64,000 nucleotides of DNA from Sulfurimonas sp. (lineage in GTDB: Bacteria > Campylobacterota > Campylobacteria > Campylobacterales > Sulfurimonadaceae): the NCBI GenBank assembly GCA_028687935.1, contig JAQTZE010000005.1, positions 159,307 to 223,306 of the forward strand, read 5' to 3'. Below the pieces are notes generated by a model that did no database searches, had not been told where the DNA came from, and was given only the letters and a program-made list of their open reading frames with translations. Made by a program: the position numbers and the translations under genes. Below, piece by piece: positions 8,947 to 17,968 of the stretch (positions within the stretch are counted from its first letter, which is position 1; every line of letters begins with the position of its first letter).

Positions 8947-9912
8947 TCACCCACCCGTTTCATAAAAGGCGCGTTTAGAGATTTCATTATCTTCTCCGCC
9001 CCAGCGATTTTTTTCGGGTTTTGTTCGTACTACTTCTTTGAGAACCAGTGCTGCACCTTTAATATCACCGCGTTTGATAGATTCCGCTATACTCATCGCC
9101 TCATCAAAGTAGAGACACGGGATAAGTTGCCCTTCCGCTGTGAGACGTATGCGATTGCATTTTTTGCAAAAGTCATCTGCGTATGGTTCGATAATACCAA
9201 ATCTATAGCCATCTTCCATTTTATAATAATGCGATGGAGATGAACCATCAAATCCTTCATCTTCAAAACTATAGTGCTCTCTTAATATTGCAAGGAGTTC
9301 AGGAGATTTGAGTCCCTGAATCTCTTTTTTTGCATAAGAGTTTTCCATATATTCGATAAAACGCACACTTATACCGCGTACTTTACAATACTCAAGAACA
9401 TCCACTATCTCATCGGCATTCATATTTTTCATAGGAACCATGTTTGCTTTGACTTTGAGACCAACTTTAACTGCTTCTTCCACACCTTCAAGGACGTTTT
9501 TGAGGACATCTTTGCCTGCTATCGCTTGTGCGACTTCTGGCTTGAGTGTATCTATACTTACATTGATACGTTTGAGTCCTGCATCTTTGAGTCTTTGAGC
9601 AGTTCCTTTGAGTAAAAAGGCATTGGTCGTCATCGCAAGATCGATAGTCGGTTCATAGTCGTAAATCATCTTGATAAATTTATCCAAATCCTCACGTAAA
9701 AGTGGCTCACCGCCTGTGATACGGATTTTTTTGATTCCTTCATCTATGGCTACTTTCATAAACTCAAAGAGCTCTTCAAAAGAGAGTAGATTTTCTTTTG
9801 GTACCCAAGAAAAAGGCTTTTCAGGCATACAGTATTGGCATCTGAAGTTACATCGTTCTGTGACCGAAACTCTGAGATAATCCACTACTCTTGCATAACT
9901 GTCTATAAGCAT
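8947..9912 (-). CDS. moaA: GTP 3',8-cyclase
   Basis: The 321-residue radical SAM enzyme performs the first step of molybdenum cofactor synthesis. The N-terminal cluster motif is CNFRCQYC in [14 protein letters not shown] near 19-32, [10 protein letters not shown] follows near 63-72, and the second cluster site is [18 protein letters not shown] near the C-terminus. The C-terminus ends in GG (FYETGG), which is needed for activity in known MoaA proteins. It is alone on the minus strand, with queE downstream at 92 bp. Confidence 0.95.
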   Translation of the reverse strand: MLIDSYARVVDYLRVSVTERCNFRCQYCMPEKPFSWVPKENLLSFEELFEFMKVAIDEGIKKIRITGGEPLLREDLDKFIKMIYDYEPTIDLAMTTNAFLLKGTAQRLKDAGLKRINVSIDTLKPEVAQAIAGKDVLKNVLEGVEEAVKVGLKVKANMVPMKNMNADEIVDVLEYCKVRGISVRFIEYMENSYAKKEIQGLKSPELLAILREHYSFEDEGFDGSSPSHYYKMEDGYRFGIIEPYADDFCKKCNRIRLTAEGQLIPCLYFDEAMSIAESIKRGDIKGAALVLKEVVRTKPEKNRWGGEDNEISKRAFYETGG

Positions 9913-9997
9913 TCTCTATCCTGTCTATTTATATTGGGTTATTATAGCTTTTGGAGTTAAAATGTAAGTTGATGCAAGTCATAAAGTTGGAAAGTTA

Positions 9998-10028
9998 ATA
10001 AATTCCCAAGTAAGACTTGGAAATTTAT
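9998..10028 (-). terminator. Palindromic repeat, likely terminator of the lipoprotein gene
   Basis: Arms of 14 bp (ATAAATTCCCAAGT and ACTTGGAAATTTAT, one mismatch) flank a 3-nt loop, 9 bp after the lipoprotein stop. The core CCCAAG...CTTGG is also present in the hairpin at 10783-10808, so this may be a dispersed palindrome that doubles as a terminator. Confidence 0.5.
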
Positions 10029-10037
10029 AGAAGTAGA

Positions 10038-10661
10038 TTATTTAGCGAGGATTTCTGCTTTGAGTTTTGTAAACTCTGCATCTGTCAAAATACCTTGCGT
10101 TTTAAGTGCTGCTGCGTTTTGAAGCTCTTCTGTTTTTGATTTTGTGTAGACTACTTGTGGTGCTACAACTGCACTTGGCTCTTCTTTTGGCATAATTAGT
10201 TCAGAGATGATATTCTCTTCTTTGACATATTCACCTGCAAGTGTTGTATTGCTGAGTTCTTCATAAGCAACATTTGAGTTGACTCTTTTGATCTCAAATT
10301 TTCCAAAATCATCTGCAAAACTGTGTATTTGAAGATAGTATGTTTTACCTGCTGCAAGGTCCATCTCGATTTTTTGTTCTTCTAAGTCAGCTCTATAAGC
10401 AGAGATAGTGAGCATACCTGGTTTAAGGTTGAGCACTTGATACTCTCCTACTTTCATACTACCCTCTGTTTTTTTACCATTGACACCTACTTTATATGTA
10501 GAAACTCTTGTTGTCATATTGATACCAGAATCAGGTACTACATAGACATATACGAGTGCTGCGTTTTCAAGTGGAGCCTGTTTTTCAAACGCAACTTTGC
10601 TACATGCCATAAAAAGCATACCCAGAAGGATTGTGCTAAAGATTAAAGCGATTTTTTTCAT
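10038..10661 (-). CDS. Lipoprotein with DUF2846-like and SHOCT domains
   Basis: The 207-residue precursor has a lipoprotein signal (MKKIALIFSTILLGMLFMAC) with the cysteine at 20, so it should be anchored in a membrane facing the periplasm. Residues about 30-125 look like DUF2846 (LVYVYVVPDSG, then a long stretch ending AGKTYYLQI). The C-terminal 30 residues, AALKTQGILTDAEFTKLKAEIL, are a SHOCT domain, a short helical pair often involved in oligomerisation. Function is unknown. It stands alone, followed by a hairpin. Confidence 0.7.
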   Translation of the reverse strand: MKKIALIFSTILLGMLFMACSKVAFEKQAPLENAALVYVYVVPDSGINMTTRVSTYKVGVNGKKTEGSMKVGEYQVLNLKPGMLTISAYRADLEEQKIEMDLAAGKTYYLQIHSFADDFGKFEIKRVNSNVAYEELSNTTLAGEYVKEENIISELIMPKEEPSAVVAPQVVYTKSKTEELQNAAALKTQGILTDAEFTKLKAEILAK

Positions 10662-10782
10662 TGTTTCTCTCTTATGTAAATTGTGTTGTTGATTATACAG
10701 AAATAGTTTAAACTTGAGCTAAAAAATGTGGGTTTCGTTCGTTTCAAATAAAAGAGATGAGAAGTTTATGAAGTTTTATATG

Positions 10783-10808
10783 CATTCCCAAGCAAAAGCT
10801 TAGGAATG
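10783..10808 (-). terminator. Palindromic repeat after the porin gene
   Basis: CATTCCCAAGC and GCTTAGGAATG form an 11-bp stem (one mismatch) around AAAA, 30 bp after the porin stop. No T-run follows on the minus strand, so it may protect the mRNA end rather than terminate alone. Its core is shared with the palindrome at 9998-10028. Confidence 0.45.
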
Positions 10809-10837
10809 AGTAAATATCTTTTAAGAAAGAGTTCTTA

Positions 10838-12202
10838 TTAGAAGTTTACAGAAGTAACAACACGAACGTAGTTACCACCAATTTTATCATCAGTTGCATT
10901 ATCAGCAAATGAACGGTTCATTAACACACCCATGATGTTGAAATCACCAAGTTTTTGAGAAACAATAAAGTCAACTTCAGTAGTTTCATGCTGATCTGCT
11001 GTGCCGCTTAAACCTAATGCACCAACTGAATCAGCATTGTCATGGCTATTTTTGTTCATAACACCTTGAAGTGCTAAACCAGTTGTACCAAGTTTACCAG
11101 AAGCTTTCAATTTGAATGCAGTTGCACCCGGTTGAGCCACATAAAGACCGTCTGTATAGATAGCTTCAGTTGGTAGTTTAGATTTTTTGAAACCTGTTGC
11201 AGTATTTGCAACTGGTAAGTCACCTTCAGATACTGTAGAAGCAGCTGCGAAAAGTGTAATATCAGAAACTGTTGTATCAGCACTTAGTGCAAACGCAGAA
11301 GTAGCATCTTCATCTATTGTTGAAACATAAGCATTATCACCATCATGAGTTACATATGCAGCGATAGCACCAATATTCACAACACCAGCTTTAAATGTAG
11401 CATCTGCCCATAAAGCATTTACAGATACACCTGAAAAAGTTGCTGGAGCCGCTGTATACCATGTAAACCCATTAGAAAGTGCGTTGTTGATTTGGTAACC
11501 CCAAACATTTACACCAAAAGCATCAGTTTTATAAAGACCAGCTACAGCGTATGCAGTACCAAAATATTGGTTTGTTACGTCACCCTCAGTTTTAAATGAT
11601 CCATCAGTATTTCCTTGACCAACATAAGCAGCGATTAAAGTTAAGTTATCAACTGAATTATTCACTAAAACAGCAGCATTGAAAGTATTTGGAGTAGCAT
11701 TCCATGTTTCAGTAAACGCTAAAGGAGTATCTAGCTCTTGCTTACCAAATTTCATGATTGTACTAGCGATAAGTGGTGCAGTAATATATGCCTCTCCTAC
11801 GAAAGGAGCACCATTTGTAGTATGAAGATTCGTGTCATTAGTACGATCAGCACTTACAACAACACCTTCTAAACCCATAGTTGAAGTTTGGTATAGAGTA
11901 GCACCGAAACCAACATTTCCTTGTTTACCTGTCATAGCAAGCTTGAATACAACCTCTCCAGATGATTCATCAGTACTGAAAACATCTCCACTTCTTTCTG
12001 CAGGGATAGCAGCAATATAACCAGGAGTACCAACAGTACCAACAGCAGGAGCACCATTTGGTAATCCATAACCAGCGCCAGCGATATCACTTGTCTCATA
12101 CCAAAGTTTAGCCTGACCGCTAACTTTAATATCTTCTAATGCTGACGCAACTGTAGAAAGAGCCATAGTTGCAACAGCAACCGATAATATAATTTTTTTC
12201 AT
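10838..12202 (-). CDS. Outer-membrane porin (Campylobacterota major porin type)
   Basis: The 454-residue precursor has a signal peptide (MKKIILSVAVATMALSTVASA) and a mature start EDIKVSGQAKLWYET. It shows alternating polar and hydrophobic residues throughout, as expected for beta strands, and ends in YVRVVTSVNF with a terminal phenylalanine, the signal for outer-membrane insertion. It probably forms a channel for small solutes. A good ribosome site (CAGGAGAAA) precedes the ATG. The long upstream gap suggests it has its own promoter and is strongly expressed. The substrate cannot be read from the sequence. Confidence 0.8.
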   Translation of the reverse strand: MKKIILSVAVATMALSTVASALEDIKVSGQAKLWYETSDIAGAGYGLPNGAPAVGTVGTPGYIAAIPAERSGDVFSTDESSGEVVFKLAMTGKQGNVGFGATLYQTSTMGLEGVVVSADRTNDTNLHTTNGAPFVGEAYITAPLIASTIMKFGKQELDTPLAFTETWNATPNTFNAAVLVNNSVDNLTLIAAYVGQGNTDGSFKTEGDVTNQYFGTAYAVAGLYKTDAFGVNVWGYQINNALSNGFTWYTAAPATFSGVSVNALWADATFKAGVVNIGAIAAYVTHDGDNAYVSTIDEDATSAFALSADTTVSDITLFAAASTVSEGDLPVANTATGFKKSKLPTEAIYTDGLYVAQPGATAFKLKASGKLGTTGLALQGVMNKNSHDNADSVGALGLSGTADQHETTEVDFIVSQKLGDFNIMGVLMNRSFADNATDDKIGGNYVRVVTSVNF

Positions 12203-12586
12203 TCATTTCTCCTGTTTTGTTAACTTACCACTCTCATGGAAGTGATAGCAAAAAAAGCCACAAAAGCCTATTTTACTATCACTTCTCATAATGTGATAAA
12301 TTATTTTACCCTGTCATTATATAGTTGCAAAATTTAATCTAAGTTTAAAGTGGTGGCTATATTTACATTTTGTTAACTTAACTGCCCTATATGTAATCTA
12401 ATTGTCGTATTTATTTTGCTTATAGGTGCGAAAAAGGTCGTTGTTGTGAAGAAAGTGAGGGTTGTGTCATAAAGCACATATGGGACTGCCGCGCTTTGCT
12501 CTCAGTGACAGAACCTTAAAAGAGTGCCGCGTTTCGCCAGCAGTGACTGAGTTGAGTCATTGCGAGGAACGCAGTGACATGGCAAT
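12203..12586. other. 384-bp gap: porin leader and a dispersed repeat
   Basis: The right half of this gap holds a REP-like repeat (see 12556-12588) and GC-richer mosaic sequence. The left half is AT-rich and should carry the porin promoter, but I could not fix a convincing -35/-10 pair. No gene is supported. Confidence 0.5.
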
Positions 12587-12588
12587 CT
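12556..12588. repeat. REP-like element, GTCATTGCGAGG family
   Basis: A 33-bp sequence begins GTCATTGCGAGGAACG and ends GGCAATCT. It is close to the copy at 46152-46184 and more distantly to those at 61883-61912 and 62167-62196. All copies are intergenic or at gene ends. Confidence 0.65.
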
Positions 12589-13072
12589 ACTCTGCGTTTA
12601 CCTTTATATTCATACTTCCACTCATAATATCATGCAAAGCTTTTTTGTCTTTTCTATAGAAAGGAAGAAAGAGTCCCAAAAGCGTTGTTGCAGTCAATAA
12701 AAACGCAACAAAACGCCATAGTGCTCGAATAAAAGAGAGTTTTTGCTGCGTTTTGCTATCTACAACTCTCATGTTATAGGCTTTTTTCCCTGGAGTCTGA
12801 GCGCTGATACTGATAAAGAGTGCATAGATGATCGCATAGAGGACAACGGCGCTAAACTGTGCCACTTCCGAAGCCTGAAATGCGTCCTTACCACTGAGTA
12901 CAACATAAGCTATGATATAAAGTATCGGCATATTTATCATAAACATATCTGTTATAAATGCTTTGATTCTATCAATATACACAGGAAATAACGAATTATT
13001 TTCTATTATATCTTGTTTAGATAAATCTTGTGTTTTATTTTTTGATTGTTTTTTTAGTGTTCTAAATCTCAT
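12587..13072 (-). CDS. RDD family membrane protein
   Basis: The 161-residue protein contains YIDRIKAFITDMFMINMPIL near residue 32, the RDD motif region with its conserved Arg and Asp, and three membrane helices (about 46-62, 73-90 and 124-143). RDD proteins are small inner-membrane proteins; some act as transporters, but most are uncharacterised. The N-terminus is lysine-rich. It stands alone between the porin and petC, and its 3' end abuts a REP-like repeat. Confidence 0.75.
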   Translation of the reverse strand: MRFRTLKKQSKNKTQDLSKQDIIENNSLFPVYIDRIKAFITDMFMINMPILYIIAYVVLSGKDAFQASEVAQFSAVVLYAIIYALFISISAQTPGKKAYNMRVVDSKTQQKLSFIRALWRFVAFLLTATTLLGLFLPFYRKDKKALHDIMSGSMNIKVNAE

Positions 13073-13223
13073 AAGAGATATTCTAGCGGAGATTTACTTT
13101 AAAATGCTTGTGATGTATAGATTCTAAAGTCAAACTTAGAAGTGAGAAAGAATAGTAATCACAAAGAGAATAATCTCTGCCTTAAAGAGGCAAAGCTTTA
13201 GTCGCCTTAGCGGCGCAAGCGAG

Positions 13224-13245
13224 AAAAGTGGATTACTCCACTTTT
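13224..13245 (-). terminator. Terminator after petC
   Basis: A perfect 9-bp stem (AAAAGTGGA / TCCACTTTT) with the loop TTAC lies just after the petC stop. On the minus strand the stem ends in TTTTC. It marks the end of the petABC operon. Confidence 0.65.
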
Positions 13246-13253
13246 CGTACTAA

Positions 13254-14201
13254 TTAGTGTAGATCTCTCCACACTTGTTTTTTCCAAAGAAGTGCGAAGA
13301 TAGCGAAGATGATGATGTAGATCATTACATTCATACCTACAGACTCTCTTTCAGCTCTTTTTGTATCTCCAGAATCTTTCATATGTTCAATAACTTTTTC
13401 AGCCATCTCAGCAGTAACACCAACGCGTGGCATTGCTGTACCTTCAAGTTGACTTTGTGGATTTTCCATAAGAGTACTTACGAAGTGCTCGCCACGAGAA
13501 CGGATGTACATACTTAAATCCGGTGGCAATTTACCCATATATGCTTTGAGTGAATCTTGATACTCTAACACTTTGATGTCAAATGCAAGTTCATCTTTTT
13601 TATCTTTAAAGCTTGGTTTTTCACCCATTTGAGTCCAGTTTTCATAGCTCATTGCGTGACATCTACCACAAGCATTTTCAAAAGCTATCTTAGGAGTAAC
13701 TTCTTCTGCTTTAAGCGCTATAGACTTAAGATATGCAACCATATCAGCGGCTTCTTGATCTATATCTCCGCCAGCTCCAAAAAATTGTGCCATTGGGTGC
13801 ATTTTGCCAGACTCTTCAGTGAATTTGTGCTCTACCTTGAGTGCATGCGCAGGATTTTTGATAAGTTGGGCTAAAAACTTCTCATCATATACAACACCAG
13901 CATTACTCAAGTCAGGTGGATTTACACCATAACTTGCTGCTGCCATTTGTGGCTCCATAGCAGCTGGCATACCAGCTACTTCGATAGAGTGACAACCAGT
14001 ACATGCGCCAGCTCCCACAACTAATTCTTGACCGCGAGTTGCATCACCTGTTTTATCAAGTGCAGGGAGATCAGCGTAAGCAAAATGCTCGCTCTCTACA
14101 TGCTTGTGCATTACATGGTGCGCATACGGTTCTACGAGATAGTATGTAATAAGTGAAAAAATTACAACTACTGCGAGTATTAATGGTTCTTTGTTTTTCA
14201 T
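13254..14201 (-). CDS. petC: Cytochrome bc1 complex, dihaem cytochrome c subunit
   Basis: The 315-residue protein has an N-terminal membrane anchor (LILAVVVIFSLITYYLV), haem-binding motifs CTGCH at 67-71 and CGRCH at 178-182, and a C-terminal membrane helix (MIYIIIFAIFALLW). Two haems in the c subunit are typical of Campylobacterota complexes rather than mitochondrial-type cytochrome c1. It passes electrons from the Rieske protein to soluble cytochrome c in the periplasm. It is the last gene of the petABC operon, 9 bp after petB. Confidence 0.88.
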   Translation of the reverse strand: MKNKEPLILAVVVIFSLITYYLVEPYAHHVMHKHVESEHFAYADLPALDKTGDATRGQELVVGAGACTGCHSIEVAGMPAAMEPQMAAASYGVNPPDLSNAGVVYDEKFLAQLIKNPAHALKVEHKFTEESGKMHPMAQFFGAGGDIDQEAADMVAYLKSIALKAEEVTPKIAFENACGRCHAMSYENWTQMGEKPSFKDKKDELAFDIKVLEYQDSLKAYMGKLPPDLSMYIRSRGEHFVSTLMENPQSQLEGTAMPRVGVTAEMAEKVIEHMKDSGDTKRAERESVGMNVMIYIIIFAIFALLWKKQVWRDLH

Positions 14202-14210
14202 ATTATCTCC

Positions 14211-15425
14211 TTATACTTTTTTTTCAAACATAGTGATAAATGGAAGCATCAACCACTGCACGATAAACAGAATTGCCGAAACAAAACCTATTTGGCTAAA
14301 TATACCTTCTGGAGGCAATTTACCCATTGCTGTAAGAACTATCAAGTTTACAAGCATCACCCAGAACCAAATCGCAAATAGTCCACGACGATTTGCAGGA
14401 ACTGTATTTGGACTTCTATCCAACCAAGGTAGGAGCACGAAAATAACTTGAGCAAACGCAAACGCAATAAGACCTATATCAATAGAGAACGGACGTAAAA
14501 TCTCATATGACCACAAGAAGTACCACTCAGGGTAGATGTGTGCTGGAGTCTTAAGACCATCTGCAGGGTCAAAGTTTACAGCGTCCATAGCGAAACCGTA
14601 GTTCCAGAAAACAAGGTAGAAGAAGAAGATAAGATAAATACCCACAACCATCATATCTTTTGACATGAAGTCATTTGCAAATCTCATAACTTTTGAACCC
14701 GCTTTGTCGCCTGCTAAATATTTTTTAGCTTCTTTATCAAAGTCTATCTCTTCACCCTCTTGGTTGTTTACGTGAGGAATACGAAGTGCACCGAAGTGTA
14801 AACCGATAAGACCTAAAATAGCCAAAGGAATAAGAAGTACGTGAAGCATAAAGAAACGTGTCAAGAATGCTTGAGCAGGAACATAATCCCCACGAATCCA
14901 CTCAACTAAACCATCAGCATGTAATGAACCACCAGAGAAAAGGTTTGTAATAACCATACCAGCCCAGTAAGACATCTGTCCCCATGGAAGCATATAACCA
15001 GAAAAAGCTTCAGCTGAAAACGCAACGAAAAGAAGCATTCCTGAAACCCAGATCAACTCACGACCCTTTTTATATGAACCATAGTAGATACCCGTAAACA
15101 TGTGGATGTAAATGATAAGGAATACTACAGATGCCGCAACACCGTGTACATGTCTCCACAACCATCCAAAATCAACGTCTCTCATAATAGTGTAGTTTAC
15201 ACTGTAAAACGCAGTATCAACATTTGGTTGATAATACATCAATAAAAAGATGCCAGAAACTAAAAGAAGTGCAAATGTGATCACAAGAACCATACCCATT
15301 GCCCACAAGAAGTTAATATTTTTCGGAATCCAATACTCCGACATCATCACTTTTTCTACTTTGTCGATTGCTAAACGTTGGTTTAACCAATCTTTAACGC
15401 TTGTTGCTTTTGTAAAATGCGCCAT
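14211..15425 (-). CDS. petB: Cytochrome bc1 complex, cytochrome b subunit
   Basis: The 404-residue integral membrane protein oxidises menaquinol and binds two haem b groups. The first histidine pair is seen in WRHVHGVAASVVF, with the Q-site PEWYFLWSYEILR near 290. About eight to nine membrane helices can be counted. A loop of about 40 charged residues (EEIDFDKEAKKYLAGDKAG) after the first four helices is longer than in b6-type proteins. It lies between petA (12 bp upstream) and petC (9 bp downstream). Confidence 0.93.
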   Translation of the reverse strand: MAHFTKATSVKDWLNQRLAIDKVEKVMMSEYWIPKNINFLWAMGMVLVITFALLLVSGIFLLMYYQPNVDTAFYSVNYTIMRDVDFGWLWRHVHGVAASVVFLIIYIHMFTGIYYGSYKKGRELIWVSGMLLFVAFSAEAFSGYMLPWGQMSYWAGMVITNLFSGGSLHADGLVEWIRGDYVPAQAFLTRFFMLHVLLIPLAILGLIGLHFGALRIPHVNNQEGEEIDFDKEAKKYLAGDKAGSKVMRFANDFMSKDMMVVGIYLIFFFYLVFWNYGFAMDAVNFDPADGLKTPAHIYPEWYFLWSYEILRPFSIDIGLIAFAFAQVIFVLLPWLDRSPNTVPANRRGLFAIWFWVMLVNLIVLTAMGKLPPEGIFSQIGFVSAILFIVQWLMLPFITMFEKKV

Positions 15426-15437
15426 TTATTCCCTTCC

Positions 15438-15962
15438 TTACAGCGTAATGCCGTTCTCTTTCATTTTTGTGTACTCAGGTCCAGCTTCACCTAAAACCAA
15501 TGTATTGCCTTCAATTTTAAACGGAGGTATATCAAAGCCACGTGGAGGTGGAACTTTTGTGACATTACCTGAGTAATCAAATTGACCACCATGACATGCA
15601 CATAAGAAGCCCTCTTTTGCAGGCTCGTATGCAGGAATACATCCAAGGTGAGTACATAAACCTATACAAACCATATAGTGTGCACCATTGACTTCAATAT
15701 CACGTGCTTTTTGTGCATCTGTCTGTTTTGCTACCATATCTGCTGTTTTTTTGAGAACGAAGATCGGTTTACCTCTCCATTTTTCAGTAACAAGTTCATT
15801 TTCCTTGTAAACTGAAAGATCAAGAGTTGTAAATCCTGCAGAACGAACACTTGGGAGCGGATCCCAAGATTTTTTCATTGCGTATAACGAAGCAATTGCG
15901 CCAACACCTGCGACGGCACCGAATGCCTTGCCCATAAAACCTCTACGGCTGTTATTTTCCAT
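15438..15962 (-). CDS. petA: Rieske iron-sulphur subunit of cytochrome bc1 complex
   Basis: The protein starts MENNSRRGFMGKAFGAVAG, with a twin-arginine (SRRGFM) signal that also serves as membrane anchor. The 2Fe-2S ligands are CTHLGC and CACHGG. It takes electrons from menaquinol at cytochrome b and passes them to petC. I prefer the ATG at 15962 over one 48 bp upstream because a TATAAT promoter box overlaps the upstream start region, and because the twin-arginine motif would otherwise sit too far in. The product is 174 residues, normal for the family. Confidence 0.9.
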   Translation of the reverse strand: MENNSRRGFMGKAFGAVAGVGAIASLYAMKKSWDPLPSVRSAGFTTLDLSVYKENELVTEKWRGKPIFVLKKTADMVAKQTDAQKARDIEVNGAHYMVCIGLCTHLGCIPAYEPAKEGFLCACHGGQFDYSGNVTKVPPPRGFDIPPFKIEGNTLVLGEAGPEYTKMKENGITL

Positions 15963-15998
15963 TTTTGCCCACTTTAAATGTGAATTTTTAAAGTGTTC

Positions 15999-16004
15999 AT
16001 TATA
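15999..16004 (-). promoter_or_regulatory. -10 box of the petABC promoter
   Basis: TATAAT on the minus strand, in GGTATATAATG, lies 37 bp upstream of the preferred petA start. It lets petABC be expressed independently of the genes upstream, which have been split by the transposon. No clear -35 box was identified. Confidence 0.45.
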
Positions 16005-16025
16005 TACCAAATAACTTTTAATTAA

Positions 16026-16892
16026 TTATAAATTTAAGTTTTCTTTTATAAATTTTCCAATTTTGTCACTCATGTGCTCTATTTTGTAATACTTTTCACT
16101 CTCTATTAGATTTATTATGCTAGTAATTTGACCTAGGTCAAGAGTTTCTACGATAGGGACGCCAAAACGCTCAAATAGTTCGTTAAAATTTCTCGTATAG
16201 TCTTCTCTTTGGATATAAATTGGTCGTCCACCTGAAGCTAAAGAGTCTAAAACTGCTTGAGGTGATGCAGTGATTAATATGTCTGTTTTTTTGATCATCG
16301 CTTCATATTCTTCAAATTCATGGTGTTTTTTGAATTTTTTCTTAAGCGAATCTTCGTAATCTAAAAAGTAGTAAAATCCGAGTTGCAACTCTGCGTTTAG
16401 ATCTTCTATAAACGCAAGATTTTTTTCCAAATCTTTCTCATAATCATCATCACCAAAGAAATAAGCTATCTTTATCTCTTTTGGAACTTTTTCAAAAAAT
16501 TCTTCACCAACTGCGTAGCCATTGCATATGCCTTCGCCATGAAGGTAGGGAGAGATAAGCAACTCATTTGGATCTTTGACATCATTTGCATCATCGCTCA
16601 CACGGATAAAAGTAGAAAAATATTGGCGCATATCAGCAAGCATGATAGGGTTCGCTTCTTCTGAGTCAAAGATAAGCTGATCTCCATGATGGGCTATTTG
16701 CGGGATATTGCGGACAACATCTATCCCCACACTTTTTGAGATACCGAAATCTTTTGCAACTTGTGCGATACGAAAATCAGAACAAAGCAGTGTGATATCT
16801 ACATCGTCCAAAGCACGGATGATAGCTGCAGCTCTTCTAAATCTATCAAGTCCAATACGGTGACCTGTGTGTACATAATAAAAAGTCTTCAT
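16026..16892 (-). CDS. PseG/MurG-like GT-B protein of unknown substrate
   Basis: The 288-residue protein has an N-terminal MKTFYYVHTGHRIGLDRFRR and a C-terminal half with SPQAVLDSLASGGRPIYIQ, a pattern seen in nucleotide-sugar hydrolases and glycosyltransferases of the GT-B fold (PseG, MurG). The likely substrate is a nucleotide sugar, but this is inference. It ends 64 bp before the preferred petA start. Its ATG directly followed the original mnmG stop codon before the transposon inserted, so it was once cotranscribed with mnmG; now the upstream DNA is the transposon left end. Confidence 0.5.
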   Translation of the reverse strand: MKTFYYVHTGHRIGLDRFRRAAAIIRALDDVDITLLCSDFRIAQVAKDFGISKSVGIDVVRNIPQIAHHGDQLIFDSEEANPIMLADMRQYFSTFIRVSDDANDVKDPNELLISPYLHGEGICNGYAVGEEFFEKVPKEIKIAYFFGDDDYEKDLEKNLAFIEDLNAELQLGFYYFLDYEDSLKKKFKKHHEFEEYEAMIKKTDILITASPQAVLDSLASGGRPIYIQREDYTRNFNELFERFGVPIVETLDLGQITSIINLIESEKYYKIEHMSDKIGKFIKENLNL

Positions 16893-16911
16893 CTATTTAC
16901 TGTCTCTCGCT

Positions 16912-16916
16912 GCAAT
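16912..16916. repeat. Left target-site duplication (GCAAT)
   Basis: GCAAT immediately precedes the TGT that begins the transposon. The identical pentamer follows the ACA at the right end (34360-34364). A 5-bp duplication is the signature of Tn7-family insertion. Confidence 0.9.
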
Positions 16917-17032
16917 TGTCATATCTAATATAGTTTGATAATACATATATAACCTTAAAATACTAATTTGTTGGGATTATACACAATATGAATAAAACTG
17001 TCTTATAAAATATGTATAATAAATGTTGAGAA
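16917..17032 (+). repeat. Left transposon end with spaced TnsB-like sites
   Basis: AGTTTGATAA at 16932-16941 lies 15 bp from the terminus, and a weaker match ATGTTGAGAA lies at 17023-17032. The wide spacing resembles the left end of classical Tn7. The assignment as TnsB sites is inferred from repetition and position. Confidence 0.6.
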
Positions 17033-17065
17033 CAGTTTACTTAAAGCTCAATAATGCGCATATTA

Positions 17066-17959
17066 TTAAGCTTTTCTTTCAACAACTCTCATATCATTTT
17101 GATTTTCTACAATTTTCATAATTCCAGGAGAGCTTGACAACGAATGAATAAATGAATGATGTATTGACAAAACAATGTCTTGTAAGTCTTGATCGCTTTC
17201 TAAATCTATAATTTTAAGTCCAACTTCTTTACATTGTTCCAATGAAATATGCCTTGAGTGAGTTTTCATTTCAGAGTGATCAGCTAAAAACTCAACAATT
17301 CTATCTATTTGCTCCACTTTTGTTACATCTCTATCAAACATACATTTTAATAGCCAATCTTTAACTATATCTTTAGACCATGCAATAGCTTTCTCGCATT
17401 CTCCAAGAAAAGTTGGATGATATTTTCCAATAATTGCTTGCCACAATGGTGTACTAGCAGGATCAGTTTTAATGGCTTTAACTGCATTTTCAAATTCTTC
17501 AATTACACCTGTAGCAGGAATACCACCAAATTGTGGATCAATTGGTCCTAGACTAGAATGTTTACCCATTATAATTTCTTTAGTAGCACATGCTATCATT
17601 GTTCCAGCAGACATTGCCAACTGTGGCACAATTGCTCTAATATCATTGTTAAACATAGTATGCAAATAATCTACTATTGATTCAGCAGCAGCCGTTTGAC
17701 CGCCTGGTGTATGCAAAATTATATCTAAGCCTTTTTTTCTATCTAACCCATGAATTGTAGCCATTAAAGCATTTTTGTCAGCATCATTAATGGATGTTTC
17801 AGAATATTCAGGATTTTGTAACCATCCAGAATAATAGGCTATTACGTTTCTGCCTGTTTTTTCAGATAATTTTTTTAGATATTTTTGACGAACTGTATCA
17901 AATGGATGCTTATGATCGCACAAGTTGATTTCATTTAGTATTTCATTCCAACCTGGCAT
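17066..17959 (-). CDS. ClpP-class serine protease (SDH/SppA-like family)
   Basis: The 297-residue protein belongs to the serine dehydrogenase proteinase (SDH_sah) group of ClpP-fold proteases. HTPGGQTAAAESIV near 84-97, VPQLAMSAGTMIACA near 112-126 (nucleophile serine in MSAGT) and SSLGPIDPQFGG near 134-145 match the family. No signal peptide is evident, so it probably acts in the cytoplasm. It follows a 59-residue gene by 9 bp and both point out of the transposon. It is cargo; a role in defence, for example cleaving a partner protein, is possible but unproven. Confidence 0.7.
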   Translation of the reverse strand: MPGWNEILNEINLCDHKHPFDTVRQKYLKKLSEKTGRNVIAYYSGWLQNPEYSETSINDADKNALMATIHGLDRKKGLDIILHTPGGQTAAAESIVDYLHTMFNNDIRAIVPQLAMSAGTMIACATKEIIMGKHSSLGPIDPQFGGIPATGVIEEFENAVKAIKTDPASTPLWQAIIGKYHPTFLGECEKAIAWSKDIVKDWLLKCMFDRDVTKVEQIDRIVEFLADHSEMKTHSRHISLEQCKEVGLKIIDLESDQDLQDIVLSIHHSFIHSLSSSPGIMKIVENQNDMRVVERKA

Positions 17960-17968
17960 ACAACTACT

